This document shows positions 11,066-21,059 of a stretch of 64,000 bases of DNA, in pieces (position 1 is the stretch's first letter; each line of letters opens with the position of its first letter). Both the position numbers and the translations under genes were made by a program. Below the pieces are notes generated by a model. The model searched no databases. It saw only the letters and a list, made by a program, of their open reading frames with translations, and was not told the DNA's origin. This stretch comes from Ceratopteris richardii (Eukaryota; Streptophyta; Polypodiopsida; Polypodiales; Pteridaceae), in NCBI GenBank assembly GCA_020310875.1, contig CM035432.1:99908512-99972511 (forward strand). Direction: 5' to 3'.

Positions 11066-13062
11066 TGTATGGTTAATAAAAAGCATCTTCTTAATAAGTT
11101 TTGGATGGAAGCGGTCATGTGTGCAAATTATGTGTTGAATCACTACTATACAAAAGCATTGAGAGTCATCACTCTTTATGAGGCTTGGAATGGACATAAG
11201 CTTATGGGTAGTCATATGTGCATGTTTGATTGTTTGGCATACACTCTTGTTCCATCACAACAACATTACAAACTTGATGACAAGGCAAAGAAATATATAT
11301 TTGTTGGTTATAGTGCTAAAATCAAGGGATATCGTTTGTATAATCCTTTGACGGACACAATTATTATGAGTTGAGATCTGGTATTTGTTAAATATTCAAT
11401 TTTTGCTCTACTTGAATGCAAAAAACAACCAACAATTAGCTCACAAGATGTGTCTGATACACTCATGCCTTTGTTTCAAAGTGGTACACTTGACTATAGC
11501 CATGTAGAACAACGAACTGAGGCTCAAAGGGCTGAAAAATTCCAACCAAGTAGAGCTAAAAATAGAGAGAACTTCTAGCCAAACATGGGTGAAATTTTTT
11601 AGACAAAAAATTTCGAAAGTACTAGATATTTTGAGCCACATATGGCTGAACATTTGTGTCAAAATATGGCTAAAAATGAGCATGAGACTCAGCCCACGCA
11701 TGATATACATGTTGATGATGTATGACATAATGAATGCATGTCTATCAAGAGTGCAAAAATTATGCCAAAGTGGCTGAAACAAACTTTGTAGGATATCAAA
11801 TTGAGTGCACCTTTACTTGGTAGAACAAGATCAAGGTCTTGCCATGCATTAAGTAATTTGTGGATAATTCTCTTATATGCAACAACATGTAATGAAGAGC
11901 CACTTAATTTTGAAGATGATTGTGACGATCCACAATGGATGAGTGCTATGCAACCAAAAATGGAATCCATACATAGGAGTGGTACTTAAGAGTTATGTAA
12001 GTTGCCAAAAGGAAAAATTGCCATTGGTACAAAGTGAGTTCACAATATTAAGAAAAAGGCCTAATGGTAGCATCGATCGCTACAAAGCTAGATTGGTTTC
12101 CAAAGGATATATGCAACAATATGGCATTGAGTATGAGGAAACATTTGCACCTACTTCACACATGGCTAGCATTTGTATTGTGGTTGCATTGGCTTCCCAT
12201 CGAGGTTGGAAAGTACATCAGTTGGGCGTAAAACCAGATTTTTTGAATGGTGAATTTGCAAGAAGAGGTCTAATGAAGCAACCTTCTAGATTTGCCATGA
12301 AAGGGAAAGAGTATATGATTTTTTGCTTGCATAAAGCCTTGTATGGTCTCAACCAAGCTCCAAGTGCATGTGTATCTTAAAAAGTTGAGTAGAATTATCG
12401 TATCAAGTTCTACTAAACGTGTAGCAAACTTTGAGATGCTTGTACTGGCGAACTGAAACCTGTATATATGTTTGGCACAAAAATATGAGATTGCTTGCAC
12501 AAGTGTTCTAATAGTGCATTTCGAAATGAGCTGAGATCAAAATGTTGGCACCAGAGAGCAAAGCAATTTTGAACTCCTAATCACCTTGACTATGCTCACC
12601 AAATTTCATGCAATTTTGAAATTGTGAACAGAGGGGTATCGATGACACCCTAGATGAAGGGGCAAATTGCTCTGATACCAATTGTTGGAGTGTGAGGTCT
12701 GTAGATGCACTCAAACAACACAAGGAAGAAGAAGAGGATTAGAGCACAACACACAATACTAAATGTATTACCAAGTGAATATACAAAGATAAGTAACCCA
12801 TTAGGATCATATGTGTATATACAAGCCAGGGAAAAAGAACCTCCTAAAGAGGGAAAAAAGTTCCCTTATGGTCCTAAGTGTGTTTGTGCACATCACTACC
12901 AAAATATATCAACACTAAAGTTTAAAATTTTAGATTTGGTAGAATTGACCTACATCCTTGGAATCAAAGTTGCAAAGAAAGAAGATGGCATATATTTTCT
13001 ACAATGGATGTATATTTCTAATTTGCTGAAGAAATATGGCATGCAGCATTGCAAGAGATCAA
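11066..13062 (+). mobile_element. Ty1/copia fragment (end of integrase, reverse transcriptase) invaded by family 1 LTR/leader sequence
   Basis: Plus-strand copia pol. The integrase C-terminal part (11069-11374; 'YVLNHYYTKALRVITLYEAWNG', 'KYIFVGYSAKIKGYRLYNP') is followed by reverse transcriptase (11943-12370; 'RYKARLVSKGYMQQYGIEYEETFAP', 'ALYGLNQAPSA'). A further reverse-transcriptase block ('LTYILGIKVAKKEDGIYF') continues at 12915-13062. Between the two blocks lies an oppositely oriented family 1 LTR plus leader (12373-12914). Old, with many breaks. It meets the previous minus-strand copia head to head at 11065/11066. Confidence 0.83.
12373..12914 (-). mobile_element. Family 1 copia LTR (12683-12914) plus leader only, inserted in another copia
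   Basis: On the minus strand this reads LTR (12914 to 12683), tRNA-Met primer-binding site (about 12671-12682, TGGTATCAGAGC), then about 300 bp of leader ending where gag would begin. It aligns with 14647-15200 on the plus strand. No gag or pol follows. The reverse transcriptase of the host copia lies on both sides. No clean target-site duplication is visible, so this is not a simple full-length insertion or solo LTR. Confidence 0.85.
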
Positions 13063-13099
13063 TTCCCTCCCTCCCTCCCCCCTCCCTCCCCCCTCCCTC
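13063..13099. repeat. (CCCTCC)n pyrimidine tract
   Basis: A pure C/T tract of 'ccctccctccctcccc' units. The complementary strand is G-rich with several GGG runs and could form a G-quadruplex (inference). It sits directly at the end of the copia fragment. Confidence 0.9.
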
Positions 13100-13448
13100 T
13101 ATCACACTAACCTCCTCTTAAGGGGTATGTGCATGCAACAATAGTAATTTCAATAATTTCAAGAGAAGCTCACATGATCGATTGTACAAGATAGTTATTT
13201 GGATGAAACTTTCTGCTTCCAAAAGGCACTACTAGAGGCTTGCCACCAAGTCAATAATGTTGGTCCGCTGAACTATCATAATCTGGTATGAATTTTGTGT
13301 ACAGTCTCAGACATTGCCAGATGTGGTTGGCGGCACCATAATTGGGGGAGGGAGAGGAAGAGGGAAAGGGGAGCGAAGAAAAAGGAAAAAGCCCCTGAAG
13401 GTGAGTTTTGGGGTTTGTGGGGTGGTGGTTTTGTTATGTTTGTGTGTG

Positions 13449-13450
<2 letters not shown>
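13100..13450. other. Non-coding, purine-rich toward the right
   Basis: No transposon or gene recognised in 13100-13340. 13340-13400 is strongly purine-biased ('gggggagggagaggaagagg') and leads into the GA array. Open frames here are composition artefacts. Confidence 0.55.
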
Positions 13451-13497
<47 letters not shown>

Positions 13498-13540
13498 AAG
13501 CATACCACAACTGTCAACCTATTTAGCCAGGATGTCTCGT
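13451..13540. repeat. (GA)n array with a conserved 3' flank, copy 1
   Basis: About 22 GA dinucleotides (13451-13494) followed by a flank, 'ccaagcatacca' then 'tgtcaacctattta', which reappears after the GA array at 14350. The shared flank means that the array and its border were copied together. Confidence 0.88.
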
Positions 13541-13974
13541 CAATGCATTACGTCTATGGTGTAAGATTCCTCATACAAATTCCTTATTCAACAAGATCCA
13601 AGCATTTGATTTGCATTCAAACACCCAAAGCGTCCATCATGTTCATTTAATTGCATTCAGAGAGTTTGTTTCACATACAGTCAAAATTGAGCCCTGAAAT
13701 GCTAGAATAATGCTAGAAATGCCAGCCAAATGGGCAAATGTAAATGTATGATCACTCTCATGCTCGAGATTGCAAGAAAGTGCTGCAATTTCATGGTGCT
13801 GAGGTTAACCAACAAACATGTATTTATAGTGTTGAATAAATGCCTAGGATAAATGGCACACCATATACACAACCCGTTAGCAAAACCACAACCATGTATG
13901 TCCATATGCTCATGTGCACATGGAGGACGGGAGCCAATGAGGTGGAAAAAAAAATGATGGGAAAGGGGCAACAA
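13541..13974. other. Unassigned spacer between GA arrays
   Basis: No coding or transposon similarity recognised. It may belong to the same duplicated unit that carries the GA arrays. Confidence 0.5.
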
Positions 13975-14036
13975 GGGGGGGGGGGGGGGGGGGGGAGAAG
14001 AAGAAGGGTTTTTTTTTGTTGTTGTTTTTTTGTTTT

Positions 14037-14088
<52 letters not shown>
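13975..14088. repeat. Poly-G run (21 G), poly-T tract and (GA)n array
   Basis: A run of 21 G (13975-13995), then AGAAGAAGAAGGG, a T-rich tract (14009-14035), and about 25 GA dinucleotides (14039-14088). A run of this length is prone to slippage, and its exact length may be a sequencing or assembly estimate. The frames across it (Gly/Arg or Ser/Leu-rich) are artefacts. Confidence 0.92.
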
Positions 14089-14091
<3 letters not shown>

Positions 14092-14349
14092 TGTTTTCTC
14101 TATCAATCTTGTTTAGACGTTCTCCATGCACTGCACTTTACAAACTCCATTATTTTATTTCCATTGTTCGAGTATAGTCATCAAATTTGGAGTCCATACT
14201 TGTAGTGAGCTGTTGTGCATTAAATTAAGTTTCTAACTCTCTCACCTAAACCCTTGGTCTTTTATGTACAGAGGTCTAATATTCATAAACTAATAGCAAT
14301 CTACATTTTGACAATGTATCAACATGATTCAGTTTACATCTATCCTGTT
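14089..14349. other. Unassigned spacer
   Basis: AT-rich, with no recognised gene or repeat end. Confidence 0.5.
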
Positions 14350-14412
14350 GAGAGAGAGAGAGAGAGAGAGAGCACCAAGCATACCATAGCTGTCAACCTA
14401 TTTAGGCAGGTT
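14350..14412. repeat. (GA)n array with a conserved 3' flank, copy 2
   Basis: About 11 GA dinucleotides (14350-14372) followed by 'ccaagcataccatagctg' and 'tcaacctatttaggcagg', matching the flank of the array at 13451 with a few differences. It lies about 900 bp downstream in the same orientation. Confidence 0.88.
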
Positions 14413-14646
14413 TGCTTGTGCTGTAGAATATGCAAATTTGTTGCATTTAAGAGCATGGTTGGATCGGTTCTCATACCTATCAGAATACACTACTCTAGCC
14501 AAACATACAAAGACACTGAAGGCACCGGACCTATGGTATTTACTCCATGTGCCATTTATGCACAATGCATAATACAAAAAAATAAATGCATAATACATAT
14601 ATTAACATATGTATGCATCGGGGTACATATGCACCCACAATTCATA
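14413..14646. other. Unassigned, up to the family 1 LTR
   Basis: Contains 'catatgtta' repeats ('acatatgtatgcatcggggtacatatg') just before the LTR. No gene recognised. Confidence 0.5.
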
Positions 14647-14877
14647 TGTTAATATATTTAGGTGGTGATGTATCTGAACACACTAGGACCGTCGGGGCAC
14701 TTTTTTCCCTCTTTAGGAGGTTTTTTTCCTCTGGCTTGTATATGCGCCTATAACCCTAACGAGTCACTTATCTTTGTACACTCTAGTGGTAATACATTCA
14801 GTATTGTATGTTGTGCTCCAAGCTTCTTCTTCTTCCTTGTGCCGTTCGTGTGCTTCTGCAGACCTTGAACTCCAACA
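14647..14877 (+). repeat. Family 1 copia 5' LTR
   Basis: About 231 bp, from TGTTAATATATTTAGG to CTCCAACA, immediately followed by the primer site TGGTATCAGAGC (14880-14891). It aligns with the LTRs at 803, 12683 and 62416, with scattered substitutions. LTRs of this class hold the promoter and polyadenylation signal of the element. Confidence 0.9.
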
Positions 14878-16195
14878 ATTGGTATCAGAGCAGGTTGTCG
14901 CTCCATCTAGGGCTTCATCGACACTCCTCCAGTTAGAGTTTTAGAATCGCATGAAAATTGGTGAGCATATTCAAGGCTATTAGAAGATCAAAACCACTTC
15001 ATTTTATGGCGTCGAAATCACGATCTGAGCTCATTTTGACCTCCGAACGCACTATCATAGTGCTTGTGCAGGCAATTTCATCTTTTTGTGCCAAAGATAT
15101 ATATAGGTTTTGGTTCGCCAGTATAAGTATCTCAGTTTGTTACAGATTTAACAGAACTCGATAGGTTAGTTCTGCTCAACTTTTTGAGATACATTCATTT
15201 TTTTGCATCATGGTATTTTAGTTAGTGGGCATGGCTAAAAGTAGTGATGTATTCCATATGTTGGCCCTTGAGGATAAATTGGACGGTACCAATTACCCAT
15301 TATGGGCTTATATGATGCGTCGTGTATTGGTTGCAAAAGGACTCTGGAATAGTGTGCAGGGTGTTGAAAAACATTCTATTACACCTGCCAACACAGTTGC
15401 TGAAGGTGATGCAGACGGTATTGAAGATGGTGATATTCTTCATGTTCCTATTTGTGTTGCGGTTCTTGTTGTACCTACTACAGAGCAAATTCGTTGGAAT
15501 GACAGAAATGCTCATGTGCATGCATTGATAGCCTTGTCTATCAAACATGCCATTATTCCTCACATTCCCTCTTACAGAACAGCTAAAGATGCTTAAATAC
15601 ACTTAACACTTTATACCAGGCAAGGAATGAGGCTTGTGTTGCTTACCTCCGAAACAATTGGAGAGTGAGCACATGAATGAAGGAGATTCCTTGGATAGTT
15701 TTTTGACAAAGATCAAAGATTTGAAGGAATAGTTGATTTCTACTCATAAAGTCTTACTTGACAGTTCACTTGTGCAGATGGTTCTGAATGATCTTCCTGA
15801 TTCATATTAGAGTTTTGCTTCTACTCTTTGTTTGATGATGAAAGACAATCCAAGTGCTTTAACATTTGAGGATTTAGTCTTTGTTCTATTGCAGGAAGAT
15901 CAGTCTAGGCAGAACAAGTCCATTATGCATGTTGTAGATCAAGATTTCCTTGCAAGTCAAAAGGGCAAAGGTAAATGGAGCTCTTCTAGTAGTAAGCAGA
16001 AATCTGCTGATTCTGCATAATCAAAGAAGGATGATAAAGACGAGAAGAAAACATAAAAGCAGAAATTGTTTTGCAAATACTGTAAAAGAAATCATCATGT
16101 CATAAAGAGTTGTCCAAAACTGGCCGCTAAAGAGGAAAGGAAGAAAGAGGATGGAATGGTTTTTGTAGAGGCCTCTACACCCAAAATAGAGTAAA
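14878..16195 (+). mobile_element. Family 1 copia leader and gag
   Basis: Downstream of the 5' LTR come the tRNA-Met primer site (14880-14891), a leader of about 330 bp, and gag from ATG 15225 or 15231. Gag shows 'FHMLALEDKLDGTNYPLWAYM' at its N-terminus, a UBN2/DUF4219-like body to about 15990, and a CCHC zinc knuckle (C-x2-C-x4-H-x4-C, 'CKYCKRNHHVIKSC', about 16074-16115) that would bind element RNA. The copy is broken at several points. Family 1 similarity stops at about 16195, just after gag, and does not resume until about 17600. Confidence 0.87.
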
Positions 16196-17599
16196 AAATA
16201 CTTTAATGTATTTAGAATAGTTTTTGGACAAAAATCAATCAAAATGTTCACAAAAGTACGCACTTTTGCATACCTATTCTCTATGTGGTATCTACTATCT
16301 TGCAAGATATGTACCTCTCTCATAGCTTCAAATCTCTATCAAAATGAGATCTCGAGTGCTTTAAGTTGGAGGTGGTCCCTTATCTCTCATAATTTCATTC
16401 TATATTAGAATTCATCATCAGTTTTGGAGTTTTTTCAGCTAGTATAGTTCAATTTTCAAGTTGGATGGTTTTGCACAGCTTTCTGTATTAGGTTTCAAGG
16501 AGGATTGGATACCTTGAGTTCATATTATTTTTTTATGAGCTACACTCTAGCTTTTTTTTATGTTTTTTGTTTCTAAGATATGCTATAAAAATTATAATTT
16601 CATGTTGTATAAATTCACTTAAAATTTTTAAGAACTATATAAGTGAACTTACAATTCACTTTGTAAGTTATTGTAAATAGCTATAACAAACCAAAACACT
16701 CACAAAAAAGATTGCGTACCCATTATGACATCCACAAATCAAGTTGTGTCCCATGTAGATGTTTGTGGGGTATGTTGGGCATCGAATACAATGGAATCAC
16801 ACGTAACTCATAGTTTCTCACATCATATAGATGATTCCACCATGGAGAGGGATGTAGATAATTAACATGGAGACATGCAAATCATGTTGTGGAAAGAGAG
16901 CGACAACATGAAGATGCAACTATGATTTCTGTAGGATTAGTGATTTCTGTAGGATTAGTGAATATCAACAATGCGGATATGGTGATGGACACACAAGGAG
17001 AGCCATTCTCACACACTCAAGAGCAATATGGAAGGTCCTTCAAGAGCACTCCAAAGAAGAAAAGGTATAAGTCTAGAGGTAACCATAAGGTGGTGGATAC
17101 AAATGAAGAGTTTTATGAGGATAATTTTGATTATACCTTTATTGTCAATAACGATTTCCAAATGGAAGTATGGTATGGAGACTTGGAAGTGGAGGGTAAA
17201 AGAGATTTGCAAGAAGAGAAGACATGAAGAAGAAGACTAGGTAATGGTAGAGGAGATGAAAATGAATCTTGAAACAAGAGAAGCGCAAATAGTGAAGCCA
17301 CAAGGAGAAGAAAAGGAAGAAGCCCATACCAATGAGAAAGGAATGAGAAGAGAAAAATCAAAAGCAAATGTGCATCATGGGCATGGAAACTAAGGCCACA
17401 ATTACTACCACCAATTAGGAGGTACAAGTACAAGTTGAGCACCATTGCTTTATAGAAGATATGAAAAATATCAAAAGAGCACATATCTGTTATTTTCATA
17501 TCCCACTTTGCTCGAGTAGCTAGAGAAACCATAGATAGATATTCATTATGAATTTCGATGATTCAATCGGGTGCCTTGCAACCATTGCAAGATATGGTA
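16196..17599. other. Unrecognised 1.4-kb segment within family 1 remnants
   Basis: I recognise no transposon or gene family here. The longest plausible frame (plus strand, 16889-17227, 112 codons) encodes a charged peptide with a basic patch ('STPKKKRYKSRGNHK') followed by an acidic one. It matches no domain I know and could be chance. A 19-bp unit 'atttctgtaggattagtga' is repeated in tandem at 16924-16961. The segment may be an insertion or the deep remains of pol. Confidence 0.45.
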
Positions 17600-18790
17600 G
17601 AGGAAATGATCATCTCCATCTTTATGATAGTGTCCTTTGCCATGTGCATGTAAACCAGGCTAGATTCCAACCCAAAGAGATGCTCTTTGCAATGTACTTT
17701 TGATCATTGTCATATATGTGGATTGATATGTTGCTCATTGATCCTAATAAGAAGAATATTGCTGAATTTCAAGCTGATTCGCATGCCTCTTTGAGATTTC
17801 TAATTTGGGGCATTCACATCATTATTTGGGCACTTAGTTTATTCAAGTTGATGGGGAAATAGCTTTATGTCAAAAAAATACATTGACACATTATTGTAGT
17901 GTTTTGGCCTTGAAGATTGCAAATGTATTTCCGTTCCCATGGAAACAAAATTTACAATTGATTCTTCATGTTGTTGGAAATGCATTTGTTGTTCTCTATC
18001 AACAGTCACTGTGTATGGATTTGATGCCTTTTGGCTAATTTGGGTGTTTGTCAGTATTTTTCCACCACCATCTCTACTAGCAATCAGAGTGCATTAGCGA
18101 TTGCGAGGAACCCTATTTCCTATGCTTGAAAAATGCACATTTGAGGTGCATATTATTATTTTTGGTAGAGGTTCTTTGCTAGAGAGGTCATTTTAGCATA
18201 TGTGTCCACGAAGGATAATGTTGCATACACTTTTGTAAAGGATTTCTTTAGGGAGAAATTTGGAGCTTTCTCCAAAGATTTGGGCTTACTTCTTTTGATG
18301 GATTGATTTCTCTCCACATAGATTGGGACTTCCTTATAATGAGTGCTAGGTGCGTGTTCATGGTATCACTCACAAGGGGGATTCATTGATATATCTCATA
18401 GCGAAAAGTGTGAGCACACCGAGGAGTTTAAAACTTATCTTCTCTTTGTGGTGCTGAAATTTGGATTTGAACTCGTTTCGGCCTCAAAACACACTATATA
18501 GTGCCTATGTAGGCAATTTCATCCTTTTGTGCCAAATATATCTACACGTTTTGATTTATGAGTACAAGTGCCTTGAAGTGTGCTATAATAATTGATTTGT
18601 GCTAATGAAGTCTTGCTAGATAGTTCACTCATGCAGACTGTTCTAAATGGCCTTCCACATTCATATTAGTGTTTTGCTTCTACTTTTTGGTTGATGATGA
18701 AAGGCAATCCAAATGCCTTAACATTTGAGGAGTTAGTTTCTATTTTGTTGCAGGAAGATCAGTCAAGGTAGAACAAGTCAAGAATCATCG
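17600..18790 (+). mobile_element. Family 1 copia remnants (RT/RNase H end, LTR start, leader, gag piece)
   Basis: Nucleotide-level similarity to the better copy at 58925-62642. 17700-18340 matches its reverse transcriptase and RNase H (the stretch around 61490-62340). 18386-18450 resembles the LTR start, 18460-18600 matches the leader (compare 15020-15150), and 18608-18790 matches gag (compare 15748-15920). The pieces lie in element order as if two copies had been joined and eroded. No frame is open for long. A broken fossil with many breaks. Confidence 0.72.
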
Positions 18791-19040
18791 AGTGTATCCC
18801 TCCCTAGCTATATTCATCATTTTGCTTATGAAACTCTATCCATGTCCGGATGATGTGAAAAGAGACTAAAAGATATAGATTATTTCGGGTTTTGAAGCAT
18901 AATTTTATTGAGAAAGAAAGATACCAAAACTATTGCAAAGAAACACATGATAATTTTTGTATCATTCCATATGCAAATTTCCCAAGGGTTTTTCTAGAGG
19001 CCATTGTGTGCCCATGCGCCTTGTGAAATCTACCCACCTT
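18791..19040. other. Unassigned
   Basis: No recognised gene. On the minus strand it lies downstream of the SINE-like head at 19049-19135 and may be its body. Confidence 0.45.
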
Positions 19041-19048
19041 GCTTCTTA

Positions 19049-19135
19049 GGCTTTGATACCAATTTTGGGATCCAAGGGGAATTGAGATCATGACCTACCA
19101 TCTAGGAGTATGATTGGCTAACCACTTGGCCAGAA
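19049..19135 (-). repeat. tRNA-derived SINE-like head
   Basis: On the minus strand, 'TGGCCAAGTGGTTAG' (19118-19132) fits the RNA polymerase III A box. A degenerate B-box-like stretch (19076-19095, 'GGTCATGATCTCAATTCC') follows after about 22 bp, a tRNA-like layout. The sequence between them is not a functional tRNA arm set. A primer-site-like 'TTGGTATCAAAGCC' (19049-19062) follows directly, so an LTR end is an alternative explanation. Confidence 0.4.
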
Positions 19136-19249
19136 AGCCATGGTTGTAGATTACTTCCTAATCCTCCCTCTTAGAGTGTGTTTCAACCATCTTCTATGTA
19201 TCATTTCATGATTCTAACACACATGTAGTCAATAAGTTCTCCTCTTTGT

Positions 19250-21055
19250 TTGATGAAAAGAGGTCAATCTGCCTTGCATTGATTCTAGCCACACTTAATA
19301 AAATACTCTTGCTTCAACCTACAAACATGATGTGGAAAGCTTTTATGAACAAAATGTGGTGCTCATTTCATGTATAACTCTTCCTCCAAGTCTCCTTTCA
19401 GAAAGGCATTCCTCGTATCCAATTCGAAGATCTTCCATCCTTCGCTTTCAAACATTGCAATAAGTTTCCTAATGGTGCTCATCTTTTCCATGGGGCTGAG
19501 TTTTTCTTCAAATCCTACTCCATAGGTTCGTGCAAAACCCTTGGCTAGAAATCTTGCTTTGTATCTAGAAAGAGATCTATGTTAATTCCTCTTAAATTTA
19601 CATACCCACTTTTGACCTATTACATTCATTTAATTATTTTTGGGAAATATATCTCTTATTTGCTTCTTCTCATGTGCATCAATATTTTCTTTAATTGCCA
19701 CTTCCCATTTGATCTACCTACTTGCATCTTCATAAGCGTTGGGATCATGATCTTCAACTACTTTGTTCATATATGCACAATGAGTTTCCATGTAAGAATC
19801 ATACATAAAACTTTTTGTTGTATACATAAACCTAGAAGACACGATTTCATGACCTTTTGGAGGACTAAACTTCCCTTACCTTGGATACTTGATCTCTTTC
19901 TATGATGTGGCTTTTCTCTCCGTTATGTGACCTGCATCCTCTTCAACTTCATTACCATGTTCATTCAACTGTACCAATATTATTTGCTTTTATTTAGTGA
20001 TTGTGCTTCATATTTTGATGAATTTCTCCCCCTTCATGTTGATCTCATGCTTGAAAAAGACTTGTTATGGAATTCCTTCAACCACTTAGCTCTATGTCAA
20101 TTTATCCCTGATCATCTCCATGTACAATCTATTTTCTTATAGCAAGGTAGTATTTCATCAAAGGGTGTATCCTTTGATATCCTCAAGTCCATTTTTTTGG
20201 TTTCAAGAATAAGTAACCTTTATGATCATTTGAATATCCTAGAAACACACACGTTTGCACCTTTGGTTGTATCTTTTATCTCAATTTCCTTGGAAGATGT
20301 ACATAACAAGTGCATCAAAATTATTTTCAAGTGGGAAATATCATGTTTCTGACCATAATAAGATTGATAAGGTGTCAACGATGGATCGCTGAGATAGTCT
20401 CTCTATTTATAAGGTGCACAATAGTATTTGTTAAATGACTCCAAAACATGTGAGCTACATTCATCTCATGAAGTATTTCTCTAGTAGTTTTTGCAATGTA
20501 TCTATTATTTTTCTCTACTACCCCATCTTGTTGGGATGTCTACCTACATGTTAATTACCTCTTAACACCTTGATACAATTAAAAACATAAAAACTATTAG
20601 AGAAACATTATCCCCCTCCATCAGACCTTAGATTCTTGATTTATGTACTTGTCTTCTTCTCTACCATTTCTCTAAATGATTTGGAACATGTAAACACATC
20701 TGATTTGTGTTTAATGAAATAAACTCAAACCACATTTTTAGAATCATCTAAAAAGTGAAAAATTACTTGTTAACTCTAGTGGACTATGTTTTTTTTAATG
20801 TCCACACATCGGTATGTATAAACTCCAATGGGTCTTGGCTTATGTAGATGCTCCTCTTGAATTTGAGACTACATTGCTTTCCTAATTCACAATATCCACA
20901 TACTTTCTTCATATCTTGTCCTCGAAATTTAAGAAGCCTTTCAAAGAGCATATTGAATTTCATTTCCTTTATTTTTTTGTATGGTTATGTGGCTTATCGT
21001 CTTGCGCCATGAGTTCAACCTCCAATATTTGCTTCTTGTCATAATGTGAAGTAGA
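19250..21055 (-). mobile_element. Ty1/copia fragment (integrase to reverse transcriptase)
   Basis: The minus strand reads as the GAG-pre-integrase/integrase region (about 20990-20400), then the integrase end (about 20400-19900), then reverse transcriptase (about 19600-19310, with a recognisable 'YRYKARFLAKGFA' and 'AFLKGDLEEELYM' pattern). No long frame remains and no LTR is seen. A heavily broken fossil. It is followed on its left by unassigned sequence and the SINE-like head. Confidence 0.72.
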
Positions 21056-21059
21056 AATG

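Noticed and set aside
13276-14205. Arg/Glu- or Ser/Leu-rich open frames up to 134 codons
   Set aside because: They read through GA arrays, the poly-G run and T-rich tracts.
14880-14891. TGGTATCAGAGC and similar motifs as tRNA genes
   Set aside because: They are 12-bp primer-binding sites just inside LTRs, complementary to the end of initiator tRNA-Met. No tRNA body is present.
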